Numbered from the stretch's first letter, positions 10,857-22,688 are shown. The stretch is DNA of 64,000 nucleotides from Punctularia strigosozonata HHB-11173 SS5 (GCF_000264995.1 NW_006767433.1:4136967-4200966); one strand, 5' to 3'. The notes: a model not told the origin generated them from the sequence alone. Numbers and translations: made by a program.

Positions 10857-12121
10857 GGCTTAAGGTGGTCAACATACGGTATCTAAGCACTGCCACATGT
10901 CCATGCAAACATATTCTGAGCTCGTGAGGTCATTGTTTCGGAAGCAAACGTGAAAATTGACAGTATAGATATGATACAAAGCGTCCCAATGCAGAAATCG
11001 TTATAATCGCCACTTCTATACCAGTTGTTGCGATGTTCGTCGCGCCGTAATGAGGAGATTGCACAATACAGGCAATATATATGACCGTGGGATGTAACCC
11101 TTTAACGCCCTACTATCTTGCGGAGCAATTTTTGGAACCAATTCCGCTTGTGTTTATCGGCCTGGCGCGACCAGGCTTTTTGGTCGGATTTGCCACGAGG
11201 AATACCGGTCGGTGGTGCGCTGCTGCAGAAGTTGTATCAGTCTATAGAGCAAACCAGAGGCTGACTACACACACCTTTCGTTACTGCGCCGGCGGGCAAG
11301 CCCGTATAAGCCGCCGACTGCAAATCTAAAGGAGAGCTTTTCAGGCCCAGCGCTGTGCTTTGACGTCAAACATACCGTCTTCTTTTTGGGAGGGGTGGCT
11401 GCGGCGGATCGGCCCAGCAGCTTACGGAACCATCGCGAGTGTTTTCGTGGCTATGAATAATCAGGTGTCGGTCTTCAGAGTCGCCGGGTAAAACTTACTC
11501 TATAGCCAGATACAGGTCAGCCGCACCTTCCGAAGCTGCAGGCCTCATGATATAAGATCCGGAATGCCCGTGGCTTTATATCCAGTCAGCACTTGAAACG
11601 CGCTGCATTGAAAGCAACTCACCGCCGCTGCCCGTCTAAATCTTCAGCAAAGGCGGATCCGTCGGTAGTGTGCATATCAAAAGATATATCTGGATGAAAA
11701 CCGAGGGCTGCGCTGTGCGTGAATGTGCCGATGTTGAGATCACATTCACGATGATCATTTCTAGTAACAAGTTGTCAAGAATGTACAGGCGAGACAGCAG
11801 ATTAGACTTGCGATCCATACGTTGTGAAAGGCCATGATTCATCGATCGGATCTAGTCCGTGGCCCATTGGCAAGTGCATCTCCCTGAAACAAATGAGCAA
11901 TAGGGAAAATGCTCGTTCACTTCAATGCTTACGGCCATAATAAATCCTGATGAAAGCCAGGGCTCGTAGTTTGCGGACCCGGCACGTCTCTGCGTGTGTA
12001 TTGTCAGAGACGTGCCGAACGGTGTTATAAAGCTGAATAACCTGGATGGTAGTATGATCGTCTTGGGATAAGGCGAGCGCGGGGGCGTAACCGAAACCCT
12101 GCCAACAATTTAGTCCAGTCG
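10857..12121. other. Gene-poor region, nothing recognised
   Basis: Only short open frames occur on both strands (for example 11081-11329 plus and 11636-11842 minus). Neither has recognisable motifs, and I found no chain of splice sites joining them. The first part is the promoter side of UPF3. Confidence 0.4.
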
Positions 12122-12364
12122 TCAAGCCGCATGATCGATTTTCTCGGCGTACACAGTAGATGTCGGGGAATAATCATCGGCGGAAGGGGAACTCAGGCTC
12201 GATGTCAGAGAGTATGGACTGGGGATGGGGGATGAGTTGCGCTCGGTTCTGCAGTGCTCAATTAAATTTGAGGTAAGTGAGATAGTCAGAAAGGGAAATT
12301 TGGCTGACCTAGCGGAAGACGTAGAACCATAGGATAACCCACCAACCCGGTACTCGTAGCTCAT
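12122..12364 (-). CDS. Possible small hypothetical gene with one intron
   Basis: The ATG at 12364 opens MSYEYRVGGLSYGSTSSAR. A GTCAGC donor and a CTGCAG acceptor remove about 66 nt, and the frame continues TERNSSPIPSPYSLTSSLSS to a TGA at about 12122. The result would be a short Ser/Tyr-rich peptide of roughly 60 residues. Frames are also open without splicing. No family is recognised and transcription is unproven. It could equally be the 5' end of a longer gene. Confidence 0.22.
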   Translation of the reverse strand: MSYEYRVGGLSYGSTSSARSAKFPFLTISLTSNLIEHCRTERNSSPIPSPYSLTSSLSSPSADDYSPTSTVYAEKIDHAA

Positions 12365-12967
12365 GCTAGTCGTCGAGTAATTTTCTGAGGATTAGTGAAA
12401 GGTCGAGTCCAGAGGTTGAACGTCTGAAACGCTGGTGGGGGACAGTCGGCGCATCATCTCATATTATAGTGGGGGATTGCAGTGACCAGGATACTAGCTG
12501 CAATGGAGAACAAATGGTCTTGTAGCGAAGCAGTCAGCGCCCCCATACACTGATATGCACGCCCACTATGCGTTGTGATGTGCGCGTGCTGATCTAGGAG
12601 AACACCAGCGGGTTGCACTCGAAGAACCCTTCCAAGAATAAGACATCCTTCTTCGTTGGCACTGGCATCATTGTAATGCGTGCGGACTATTGTTTGGGCA
12701 ATTCTGCGACAGCATTTTCCAAGGAAACGATCACGTGAAGGCTCAGGATATTCTCTGTTCGTTATCATGGACTGCATTGTATAACTATGATTGTCTAAGC
12801 ATCGTTGTGCGACTAAAATCTCCACAAGCAAGTATGTAGCAAGACGTAGTCAACACATGCTCGAATAAATTAGGTCATATCGCCGAAATTGTCCAATCAG
12901 CCGCTCCGGGAGAAAGCCAAACGGGGTAAAAGCGGCCGTTTTCGGGAACAAGCGCCAATTGCAACCG
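12365..12967. other. No gene recognised
   Basis: A 125-codon frame on the minus strand (12454-12831) has no recognisable motif and an ordinary mixed composition. I see no promoter or splice pattern that supports it. The region leads into the pair of LINE tails. Confidence 0.4.
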
Positions 12968-13075
12968 GAGGGAGGTAGGCAGGTATATTACCAGTGAGGA
13001 CGTCCCCATGATGGAACAGCCCTTGCAGCACGTACGCCAGACGTGCAGTCACAGGATTTACCAGCAGCAACGAGT
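12968..13075 (-). mobile_element. LINE 3' tail, minus orientation
   Basis: Read on the minus strand, this is the terminal LINE block. It contains TGACTGCACGTCTGGCGTACG, then GGCTGTTCC, then GGTAATATACCTGCCTACC. The same order occurs at about 400-497 and in the end of the intact element. The (ACCT)n end lies at 12968-12982. It is a severely 5'-truncated copy of about 110 bp. Confidence 0.75.
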
Positions 13076-13114
13076 GGGTATCGGCGGGATCGATCGAAAT
13101 CGGATTTTTGAGGT

Positions 13115-13209
13115 TTCTCGCGGCGGCGTACGTGCAGCGCAGCAACCAGCTGCTCCGCTACCGGGATTACGTCGGCAATCTACCTACTCTACCTACCTAC
13201 CTATTTACC
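13115..13209 (+). mobile_element. LINE 3' tail, plus orientation
   Basis: The copy contains GCGTACGTGCAGCGCAGCAA, CCGCTACCGGGATTACGTCG and then GCAATCTACCTACTCTACC with an (ACCT)n-like end. It matches bases 418-497 closely. It stands head to head with the minus-strand tail just upstream, about 40 bp apart. It is 5'-truncated and non-coding. Confidence 0.8.
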
Positions 13210-14102
13210 TCGCGCGGTGCTAACTTACTCGTATGAGGTCCCCTGCCACTGCCACCTCTCGTCGGATTCCATGTGCACAGTCGAGAAACCACATTCACTG
13301 TATTAAGTTCACTTTCGACCCGTTTTCCCGTCCTGCTGCTGCATTCTATGACTCAAGAGTGACGTCTCGGTGCAGGAGCATGGGTGTCTACACGAAAAAG
13401 AACACTGTTCAGCTCCCACCTTCGATTCTGGTTTCGACACCTGGATCCACGATCAACGTTGCTATGAAACATAGCTTCGACCGCGGCTCGATGGCCGTGC
13501 GGTGTCGGCGGGCGCTATATGGTGCAGCTAATCGAAAACGGGCTGCCCCCGATCTCAACAAACCTCGGTCTGAATTCTGACTTCCGCACGTGTTTCATCG
13601 AACCATCGCGGAGGCTTCGGCGTTTCTGAATCACGGCGATGCTATTTGCTAAGTACTTCACATTGACACTCACGAATCACTCTTGTGCGTCTATCCGGAG
13701 AAAGAGGACCATATGTCGCCATGATGACCATTCTTGTTCATTCAGTACTACTGCCTACTCACCAAGCACGTCTCGACATGTCAAGTAATGCATCAGTACT
13801 ACAAGAAGGGGCAACCAGGCTGGCTTTGGCGTTAGATCGCATCCGGAGACTTGCTGTAATAGGTAAATGTTGGGCCATACATGAAAGAACCTTCTCGGAC
13901 CTCGTGACGCGACGACAACCGTCCAATTTCGCCACATAAGCATGTAGTGTGCACTTCCTCAGAGCTCTGAGTGTCTGGTCCGACTGGGTTTTCTCCAGTG
14001 ATTGGTGTTCCCGGGTTGATATATACTCTTGAACACAAGACATACCGGTTATCATCTGCCGGCGTTCGCATACAAGAAATCATCGACTCTGGATCCGGAA
14101 CT
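13210..14102. other. No gene recognised; upstream region of HOP2
   Basis: A 115-codon plus-strand frame at 13233-13580 has no recognisable motif. The minus-strand frames at 13755-14119 are mutually overlapping and look like chance. The last part must hold the HOP2 promoter. Confidence 0.4.
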
Positions 14103-15260
14103 ATGTCGTCCAAAAGCAAACAAGAGAAGGCGACCGTCTTGAAGGGACAAGAAGGTTTGGCTCGCTCGAATTGTTGGGATAGGACGCTGACTATCGTTAC
14201 TAGCTGAAGATAAAATTTTAAACTACATCAAACGGGTAAGTGCCTTCTCCAGGGGGCGCATATATGCGCATAATGTACCCATTCCCTCGATCTGGGAGAT
14301 CCTCGATGGTACCCTCTGGACACGTGCTGATCCATGGCCTCAGATGAATCGACCCTATGGAGCTGTGGATGTCTCAGCTAATCTGAAAGGAGCCGTTCCG
14401 AAGGCGGCTACTCAAAAAATCCTCGCATCTTTGGCCGAAAAGGGCGAGTTGATACAGAAGACGTATGGTAGGTCTCCGTGAACCGGCGTCAGCATACCAC
14501 AGGATACGCATTGTATTGCAGGAAAGACCACATTTTTCGTGGCGGATCAAGCAAAAATCCCCGCACTTACTGCGGAGGAAATTACCACCATGCAGAGCGA
14601 AATCACAGAGACCCAGGGACGCAACAAGTAGGTTGCGCGCTCGACTGATTCATTGCTTTCCGTCCGGAGTCGATTTTTGATTTTCGGTGGCCCACAGACT
14701 GATGCAAGCCGAAATACGTCAAACTACTGCTGGTTAATGACAAACCTTGCGCATCGTACTACTGCTGACGCTACCGATGTCTAGAGCTAGCGAAGCTCAG
14801 AAACGCACCCACGGACACGGAGCTGGCTACACAGATAGAACAGATCGAAAAAGCGGTACGTTGGCCAGGATGACGAACGTGTTACGCCACAGCTCAACAA
14901 TACTCGGGCGTTGGGACAGATCCAGCGTGGGCTCAACGTTCTGGCACCCCTGCGATCCGGCATGCATTTGATATCAGCTGACGACATCGCTACGGTGGAC
15001 GTGGAGTGGGATAAATGGCGTTCAGAGTGGTTGAGGAGAAAGCAAATATTTCAGACGTACGAATTGACCTCAGATCTCTTTGACTTATACATCACCCGTG
15101 GCTAAATTGTCCTAGACTTTGGGGGGTGGCGACAGACTCGCTTTCACCACAAGAAAACGCATCGCTGGCGGAGGAACTCGGCATCGAACATGACACAGCG
15201 GAGCATAAGAAGTTAGATGCGGCGGACAAGGCAACTCTCAATACACGCCGTTTGCGGTGA
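14103..15260 (+). CDS. HOP2: HOP2 (PSMC3IP/TBPIP) meiotic recombination protein
   Basis: Join 14103..14154, 14204..14235, 14344..14467, 14522..14627, 14698..14732, 14785..14855, 14893..15056, 15116..15260. The eight exons give 242 residues. The N-terminal winged helix reads EDKILNYIKRMNRPYGAVDV, then NLKGAVPKAATQKILASLAE and GELIQKTYGKTTFFVADQ, which is the TBPIP/Hop2 DNA-binding domain. A leucine-rich coiled coil follows (MQSEITETQGRNK to ATQIEQIEKA). The C-terminal part carries DVEWDKWRSEWLRRKQIFQT, then LAEELGIEHDTAEH. Hop2 acts with Mnd1 to promote Dmc1/Rad51 strand invasion between homologous chromosomes in meiosis. The length is close to the usual size of the family. All introns have GT-AG ends and are short. 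Confidence 0.95.
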
Positions 15261-15718
15261 TGGTGGAGTCCCAGTAAGTTTGAGTTCAAGTTCACCATTG
15301 ATCTTATTTCAGATCTGTTCTCGAATTCATTTACGGAAGTTGCGTCTCGAGAATGCTGGCCGCCTAGGGTATCGAAGCTGCGCTACAACTACGAGCTAGA
15401 GGACTAATCAGCACTTGGCAAGGAGGGGCTCTCATTAGGATACTGATCAACCCGCTCATATGTCCAGCAACACTTCCCATATGCTAGTTTCCGAGCAGGA
15501 ACGTTTGAACGTTGAACATTCGTCATCATGTCGAGCGAAACGATATTACAGAGACGAAGGACCCGAGTCGAAGTGCCGATACGGAATCATAACCATCCAA
15601 CCCTAAGCTGAGGAGAGAGAAACATACGGAGATTCCCGAACGAGAAGTGTAGAGAAGTGACAAAGCTCGAAAGGCGATGCGGACAGACAGAATCAAGAGG
15701 AAACCGAGGTAGAAAGGT
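15261..15718. other. Intergenic space between convergent genes
   Basis: This holds the 3' flanks of HOP2 and of the GPI-protein gene on the other strand. No further coding or structured element is seen. Confidence 0.5.
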
Positions 15719-16631
15719 TTAAAGAAGCTGAGTGGCCGCCAACAAGGCCCCGACAGCGGCAATGAAGCTCACTCCAGCAACGGGATGCTTGGAAGCGCCA
15801 CTCGTCGTCGCAGTGCTCGACGCGCTGTGGGAAGCAGCAGAGCCGGTGGCAGACGCCGATCCCGAGTGGGAGCCAGAAGAGGTGGCAAAAACACGCGAGG
15901 AGGTTTGCGAGCTGGCACCCGACGAGGCGCCAGCAGTAGCAGATCCGCCGATCGGAGCGGTAGACGTGCCGTCAACCTCAGCCTGGACGCTCGCGTTGAA
16001 AGTGCCAGTCATGCTCGACAGACTGTGGTATGATGATCGTCAACCCATGCCACAGGTAGCGAGAACGTTTGACGTACGTGAACTTGGCAGAGAAAGCCTC
16101 GGCAGGGAACTGGCTGTTGTTGGCGTCCTTGAGGTTAAGGGACTCAATGCGAATAAAGCTGGCACGAGTCAGTGGTTCATCGTTGGTTGCCAAGCAGGGT
16201 TATGCTCACTAATCATCGCCATTCGGTCCGATCGTGGCGTCGGGAGTGAAGACTACGGAGGCAGTCGTGGCAACGTTCACAGATGTGGCAATCGCTTGAA
16301 GTAGCGTCTACAGCAGCATCGTTGTCATCTTCGGCGAATGGCATGGCGCACGAGTCAAATATACCTGCTGGTTTGCGTTTCCGGTGTAGATGGATATCTT
16401 CGCGTCACCGAAGTCGGCGAGCGACGGGGAAGAATTGTCGTCCTGCCAAGTGATGGTCTGCTGTTGACCGGCCTGCCAATTAGTGGTGCCAACCGGGGCA
16501 GTAATCTGTGAAAGAGCCAAACCATCGTCAGCCTGACTGTTACGACGGCGAATGATGCGCGAGCGTACGAAAACGTTGGCCAGGGCGGCTGGAGCAAGGG
16601 AAGCGAGAACGAGGAGGGCAGAGGAGATCAT
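15719..16631 (-). CDS. Ser/Thr-rich GPI-anchored wall protein, Kre9/Knh1-like N-terminal domain
   Basis: The ATG at 16631 starts a signal peptide (MISSALLVLASLAPAALANV). The Kre9/Knh1-type domain (PF10342-like) follows: LSQITAPVGTTNWQAGQQQT, ITWQDDN, KISIYTGNANQQ, then after an intron TLLQAIATSVNVATTASVVF and YFIRIESLNLKDANN. After two further short introns the chain is rich in Ser, Thr, Ala and Gly. It ends with a hydrophobic stretch (VAGVSFIAAVGALLAATQLL), which fits a GPI attachment signal. Such proteins sit in the fungal wall or plasma membrane, and Kre9/Knh1 is linked to beta-1,6-glucan assembly in yeast. For this lineage-expanded family the exact role is not known. A second member lies at 22938-24006. 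Confidence 0.85.
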
Positions 16632-16907
16632 TGTGATGGATTGACTGGAGAAACGAGTGTGGGTGCTAATGAGCGTAGTTGCGCTGAGCAGCGGGCGGGG
16701 GATGGGTGATGGTAGCGACGGTCGAGGTTAAAACCAGAAGGGATTGAATTTGTGCCTGGATTATATAAGCAGCTCATCGTTCAGTTCCTTATTTTAGTTT
16801 GTTGTGCACGAGCGGAAGAGGCTTCATCCCGTCTTCCGTTTACTTCGGAAGCAAGTCCTGCTAAAGCGCAGTCGCGTCGAGCCGCTCCGTTCTCTGATAT
16901 GTATATA

Positions 16908-19900
16908 CTACTCCAGTTGGTCGTATACCGTTTTAATGACATGATCAGCCTTGCGCCCAGTGTGCTTGATTAGGCCGAGGCGGTCCAGTTCATGCAACGC
17001 GCGCATGAAACGCGCCCGAATCTCCATCTTCCATATCTCCTCCTCCATCTCCTCCTTGTGACGAGCGCTGATTTGGCCGCCATCATCGCGTGATCGTCGA
17101 CCAGCTGTGCTCATCTTTCCCTTGCGGATGGACCTACGACTACCAGCGCCCCGATCAGTACACTGCTGTACCTCCACTAACCGTATTTGCATGTCTCTTT
17201 GTTGCTCCAGGACGACGGCGAACGATTCGTACCAATCGTACACATTGATCATCCTGCCGGCTTCAAGGTACCCTCTGAAGAGAATACTGGTGTCCGGTAG
17301 CTCCCAGATTCGAACATTTTTGTTGTGTTTTGCAACATCTGATGGCGCATCAGGCTGCTGGGCAATCCCGATATACCCAACCGGGTGATATAGTGCAGAG
17401 ACGACGGCTTTCCGGGGTGCTGGATTGAGCATCTTGTTTGAGGGTGGTCGTAAGCCAAACCAGATGACGAAAAGACAACGTAGGCATACTTCAACGGGGA
17501 AGGGTGCAGAGCCCGTATACCATATTTCCCACAGCGTACACTTATCCAGCGGAGTCAGCTGTTCCCTGACGCACGTTGTTCAGATGTGACCCGACGTTAA
17601 GAATAGGAGAACTGACTGCGCCCACTCGACGAACCATTCTCCGAACTCCCTGGATGTTTGGCAAGCATGAGACGACTCTCCTTCTCCAACGAAAGGATTA
17701 TGCTCCCCCCCATTGTTGAATCCTTCGGATTGTGTTGCGAGTAACTTGGATAGATTCTCCAGGTACGTTGCTATGCGCGTCTGTGCCCATCCGACGTCGG
17801 AAGAATCGGGAGAGACAACCTCCTCGAGTTCTCGAAGGCTGCTCAGCAATGAATGAGTTTGCACAGCGGACAATTTTCTGAATGTAATTGGAGATCAGCT
17901 TCGTCGTATGTGCAAGTCCGCGAACAGCCGTGCACATACGCACTTGATCATCATACCCAACCACCGGATGTCTCTACTTGCCTCTCCTTTCGTAATCCTT
18001 AGCAAAAGTTTGAGGACAGGAGCCCCATGTTCATCACTGTTTGCCTGTGCCTGCGAGGCAGCAGGATCGGCACTCCGATACCCATGCGCAAGCATCCACT
18101 CCCGGACACGGAGCAAGAGCTGGAATGCCATCTTGAATGATCGAGCTCGCGTATGGAAGGTGCGCCGTGCTTCGTCAACAGCGTCGAGAAGGCTTGCAAG
18201 GTCTTCCACGCCCTTCATAGCAACAACCTCAGCACGCCGTCGACTCTCCGAGTTTGAAATGACCTCGCGACTAGTCGATGCTGACAGACGCTCCCTGAGG
18301 GTGCGAAGCATCTCCTCCAAGGTGTGCGAGTGTACGCCCGTGGACAACATGTCTTCGATACACTGCCGTAGCGGTTTCCCCTCAAACATGCCAAGCGCAA
18401 AAAAGCTGAGTGGTTCGACTTCAAAGTGCTTCATGTGTGCAAGCTGAACCAGTTTTCCCGTCAGAACAATGCAGTTGCAGAATGGTCTGAATCAACTCGA
18501 ACCTGAAAGCCTGTTGAAGCCGTTACCCAACCGGAGTCGGTTCGCGAGATGTGCTCGAGAATGGAGTCTAGCACTCCTGAGCCGGGCGTAAGTGTAGGAG
18601 CGAAAGCTGGATCGTAGAACGTCTAGAACAGATGAAACGTCTTCGCTCAGACACCGAGAATCGATTAGTCTCATGCGATGTACCTTCAGTACAATGTCCT
18701 CGGTGATTGGTTGGCCACTTGGAACAGTGAACGTGCGCACGCGCAGGAGTGCGAGGGCAGATCGAGGATAGTGTCTCGACAGGTACCATGGCGTCGTCAG
18801 GATCGACGTGTCTTGTAAGGACATTGCTATGCTGGTGACACCTGCGTCCGGCGGTGGAACAGATAGACATAATACAAAAACAAACGGCAACTCCGATACA
18901 TGCATTCTGCCGAAAGAGCGATGAGCCTTAGCAATAGATACTGAAACATGACCGACTCACGAGCAAACCTCCCACATGTCTGACATGACTTGCGCATCGA
19001 TGGCCTCGAATTCGTGTACGAAAACAACAAGTCGGGAATTATGCGACTCCTCGTCCGTGACTGGACAATAACGCATAAGTGGCTGAGATGTGTGCCCACT
19101 GATCGACAAGAACTCACGATGCATGCGTGACCGTACGACCTCACCATACCAAGCAATCAGTAAGTTGATATCATAAGCCCCAAGGCTCCGGGAGTTGCCA
19201 AGCTGAAACGGGGGCCTGTATGTCCAGCTCTTTGGGGTGGCTGGTGACGGGTTGTCCAGGTGAGGATTTTGGTTTACAAAGCCGTACACGAGGTTCTTCA
19301 TGGCGGATTGAAGGCTGAACATGTCGGGTGGTCCTAGGTGGACTGTGATCGCAGACCCGGATGCCCGCTCGCTGGCTTCATTTTCCGGGGTCAACTCTGA
19401 TTTGTTTCTTGAAGTCAATCTCTCTTGTGCCTTATCCAGCAGTTCAGTCAGCGAAGATGACTGAGCTGTCAGAAAATCAGGGAAGGACCAGATAATCGAG
19501 TCAGCAGTCGCTCTCACGCTCCGTGGTGAAGACATACCTGCCACGAGACACAAGATAGGTAGCTCCGAGTAGGGTAGCCCAGGAAGTAGGTTATTGGGCG
19601 AGTAGGCCATTGCGATCTCGTGCACAATGTCTTCGACTACATGCGCATGTATATCGCGGACTAGACCCTTTCCACACAAAAGGTATGAGTTCAGCTGAAG
19701 CTGAGTGGCAAGAGCCGTTGTGAATATACCTCGATCTTGTCCAACGACTTCTTCCAAGCGTTGGAGTACGCTTGTCTCTTCGCGTCGGAGATGAGACGTG
19801 CTATGGGATCGGCCAGGCTTTGGAAGGAAACTGGCTCAGCATCTTCAGGAATTGTTACTGACGAATCTCTTTCTTCGGCATAAGGTATGCAAACACATGC

Positions 19901-19990
19901 CTGGATAGGACGTCGAACAGCTACCGGCGCAAGACCGCAGCAAACGCGTACCTTATTAGTGTCATCGAGATCCTCCATCGACAAAGACAT
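16908..19990 (-). CDS. ORC3: Origin recognition complex subunit 3
   Basis: A multi-exon gene on the minus strand. The N-terminus at 19990 reads MSLSMEDLDDTNK, followed by CIPYAEERDSS. The ORC3 N-terminal ATPase-like region includes LPGLPYSELPILCLVAGMSS, then NPHLDNPSPATPKSW and LVVFVHEFEAIDAQVMSDMW. It continues through LPFVFVLCLSVPP and LAHMKHFEVEPLSFFALGMF. The C-terminal winged-helix part contains YLEAGRMINVYDWYESFAVV and ends RFMRALHELDRLGLIKHTGR to a stop at 16908. ORC3 is part of the six-subunit complex that marks replication origins and loads MCM2-7 with Cdc6 and Cdt1. Introns of about 40-70 nt separate the blocks; I did not fix all of them. The start could also be the in-frame ATG at 19978. 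An MCB-like ACGCGT lies upstream at 20189. Confidence 0.88.
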
Positions 19991-20188
19991 GGCTAAAGCA
20001 ATGATATGAGCAAAAGAAGCCACTCGTAGACCACAGGTCGCCGTTCGTGAGTTTTGTGGTGCAACTGAAACTAAACGTTTCTAGCCGGAAGCATCATCAT
20101 GACGCTGGCGCGATGCTTCACGTGATGCGTGGATAGTGGTAACTGTTACTTATTATGTACATACTACGTAATATTACTACTGCAACGA

Positions 20189-20194
20189 ACGCGT
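20189..20194. promoter_or_regulatory. MCB-like box (ACGCGT) upstream of ORC3
   Basis: A palindromic ACGCGT lies about 200 bp upstream of the ORC3 start on the minus strand. ACGCGT is the binding site of the MBF G1/S activator in fungi. One 6-mer alone is weak evidence. Confidence 0.35.
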
Positions 20195-20303
20195 CTGTCA
20201 CGAAATGTCACGTCATCAGTCACTTCCCTCGCGCTTCAAGCTAAACGCTCCCTCATGAATATCATTCAACTGATCTACTGAAGCCGATGGTTTGATGAGG
20301 CGA

Positions 20304-21541
20304 TTATAGAAGGCATCGAAGCTTTACCGCCTGGCGCAGCATATTGCGCACCAGGTCGCGGTATGACCACCCGAGTCCTCCAGCGGCAAGGACGGTCAAT
20401 GCGGCTTGATCATCTCGTCCTGGTCTTCCCGGTCCAGTGATGTTCGGTTTCATATTCGTATCGAAGAGGGCGAACTCTCTATCCATCCCTACAACAAGGT
20501 CAGTCTATGACCGAGGTGTCGTGCAAGCAGATAGCCTACCAGACGCCGTTTGGCCTCGCCTTCTAGCATCGATTCGTATGGTGGCGAGCGTTCCGAGAGC
20601 TTGGCCCACAAGTTCGCAGCGTTTCTGCAGGCGTGCGTATTCAGGATCAACAGAAGCTTCTTCCAACGGGACGAGGGTAGAATTCGCGGTGACCGGGACA
20701 CCGCCGCTATAAGGCATAATGCCATCCGTATGATCAAAACGCCGAACAACGGGCAATGCCCAATGCTTGTCCTTGACTCCAACAGGAGGATCGTAGGTCC
20801 CAGGCGGTAGAACTGTGATAGTGACTTCCTCGCCGGAGCAAAACTCTTCGATTACCACGCGGCTTCCCGTTTCCCAGAGTTTCTTCGCCCTCTGTTCCAA
20901 TTCATTCGAAGTCCGGCAATACGCAACGCCTTGAGAACCTCGACCTCGAACAGGTTTGATTATGACAGGAAGCGGGATGGATGCAAGGACCTCGGGAGTG
21001 TCGCGGGGAACGATCCATGTCTGGGGAAACGTGCCTTCTAGGCCAGCATGCGACTGTAACCAGCGGTTTACCCAAGCTTTGTCGTCATAATTGTCGACAT
21101 GGCGCGGATCTTGCCCAACCATGAGGATGTCCGGATGCTGTTTCGCAATGTCCAATAGGGCGTGTGCAGAATGCACGTTGGTGTTCGCCCATAATACGTT
21201 GGCTCCATGTTTCTCGATCACTTCAAGGATAGTCTCCTTGTAGTCGCCGAACGACCAGTCGGCGTCCTTAGATGGATCGGGGGAAGATGAGGGGGTGATC
21301 AACTTGATTGACGGTGTGCACGCGTCCTGCGATTCCAGATGCAAGGCATACGCAAGGTCAGCAGAGCTATCCTTATAGCCGCCTAGAAGTCAAGCCGCGT
21401 TTTATGTCAGCTGGCTGAACAAAGAATGGTGCAGAATCGGGGCTGACCCGGCTTAACCGGCTTCAACACCCCTCCAATGGCTGGAGTTGGCGCAGCTTGA
21501 TGTAGCACAGCAATACGATATTCGCCATCAAGCGTGACCAT
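20304..21541 (-). CDS. ATP-grasp (D-Ala-D-Ala-ligase-like) protein
   Basis: Join (minus) 21541..21448, 21382..20540, 20488..20304, giving 373 residues. The N-terminal Rossmann-like part reads MVTLDGEYRIAVLHQAAPTP, followed by DILMVGQDPRHVDNYDDKAW. The ATP-grasp core has LPVIIKPVRGRGSQGVAYCR (nucleotide-binding lysine and glycine loop), RVVIEEFCSGEEVTI, then TIRIDARR. It ends with DTNMKPNITGPGRPGRDDQA, where the D-x-N-x-K-P motif is the metal- and phosphate-binding end of the D-Ala ligase C domain. Enzymes of this fold join a carboxylate to an amine or thiol with ATP hydrolysis. Fungi make no peptidoglycan, so the substrate here is unknown. The start is the first ATG upstream of the domain and has a clean splice to exon 2. 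Confidence 0.87.
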
Positions 21542-22008
21542 GGCAGATTAAACGAACTTCGTAGGTACCGGTCAAGTTCGAGGACGTTCTCAAGGCAGCC
21601 CAATATTCCGGCACTGCGTTGAACGAGAAGGGCGGTGAGGCCGTGATGTTATCTCACACTTGATAGATTCAACGCACGGAGGACCAACTCGAGTAGATGT
21701 GCGAAGCAGTAACAAGGACGACACCTTCTTGATGCTTCAACGAATACAGAGGGCAACAACGCATGCAGTGAAGCGGATGCCGTACGCGATGTCGAGGGTG
21801 AACGTGGCCCGGAGACAGTTGACGCAGTACGCGCCGAATGGTGTACTCTTATACGCTGGTGAGGTCAAGCGGTTTTTTGCCGATGTTGTGTTCGGACCGC
21901 GTTCGAGCACAGACGGAGGCTCACGTGAGATCGCGTGGTTCAAAGATGTATGAGACACAGCCACGCCGATGTCCGTTCCCGCTCCTGCCGCAGAAGGATC
22001 CAATCGGG
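21542..22008. other. No gene recognised
   Basis: Short frames overlap on both strands (21660-21953 plus and 21737-22021 minus) without known motifs. This is the promoter side of the ATP-grasp gene. Confidence 0.4.
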
Positions 22009-22010
22009 TA

Positions 22011-22688
22011 CAGTGATCCACCGTTCCCTTGGACAGGAAAAATTGTACTGCGCATTGCTCCTCCCATGGGCTCTCGTTCTTCTTTAAATTAGCATCATTA
22101 GTTAGCTGTACATCCTGCCCATCTATTCAAATATTTTTGGAGTAGTAGGTATCCTAAAAACATTCTGAGAGCCATAATACGGGTGACCCCCTCACAGCCA
22201 CTTTACCGTTCCTCTGGACAGCGGTTTTCCCACGCCGTTTGTGACTTTGCCGTATTGCCGGTGTGAGCGCGGGAAACCTTTCGGAGGTTAACCGACAGTC
22301 ACATGGCTGCCTTAGCTGCTGCTCCGCCGAAGCATGCAGAAACCTGGAGCGATATTGGGCCCATTAATACATGTACCCTCATGAGCTCAGTTGCAGATAG
22401 TGCTTTCAGCACTGTAGAGTCTGAATATGTATACTGATTTGTGGTACAGTAGCTCACAAACACCTCAAAGCCCACATAAAGATTGAATAGCACAGCCACC
22501 ATGGTGTTTCCGATTTTTCATTCGAGTAAAACACTACATATTGTCCATCGGGCTACAAGAGATGGTGAGGATCCATTGGATGTATATATATATATATATA
22601 AATAATCAAGAGGAAAGAGTCAGGCGATGTGGAGAAATTAGCCCGTGTCCAAGGGAGTGGTGCTGTCCAGAGGAACGGTGGATCACTG
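22011..22688. mobile_element. Non-autonomous DNA transposon (MITE) with TA flanks
   Basis: The ends are inverted repeats of about 26 bp. They begin CAGTGATCCACCGTTCC and continue (CT or TC)TGGACAG, with two mismatches between arms. A TA dinucleotide lies directly outside each end (22009-22010 and 22689-22690), as expected of a target-site duplication of Tc1/mariner-type elements. The 678-bp interior has no transposase. It contains a further block at about 22205-22228 (ACCGTTCCTCTGGACAGC) that resembles the terminal repeat, and a (TA)n run. The family assignment rests only on the TA flank and the CAGTG start. Confidence 0.75.
22583..22600. repeat. (TA)n microsatellite
   Basis: An uninterrupted alternating TA run of 18 bases lies inside the inverted-repeat element. 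Confidence 0.8.

Noticed and set aside
12389-12420. GGTCGAGTCC and other GGTTC-like words examined as tRNA T-arms.
   Set aside because: No cloverleaf with a matching acceptor stem and anticodon arm could be built around any of them.
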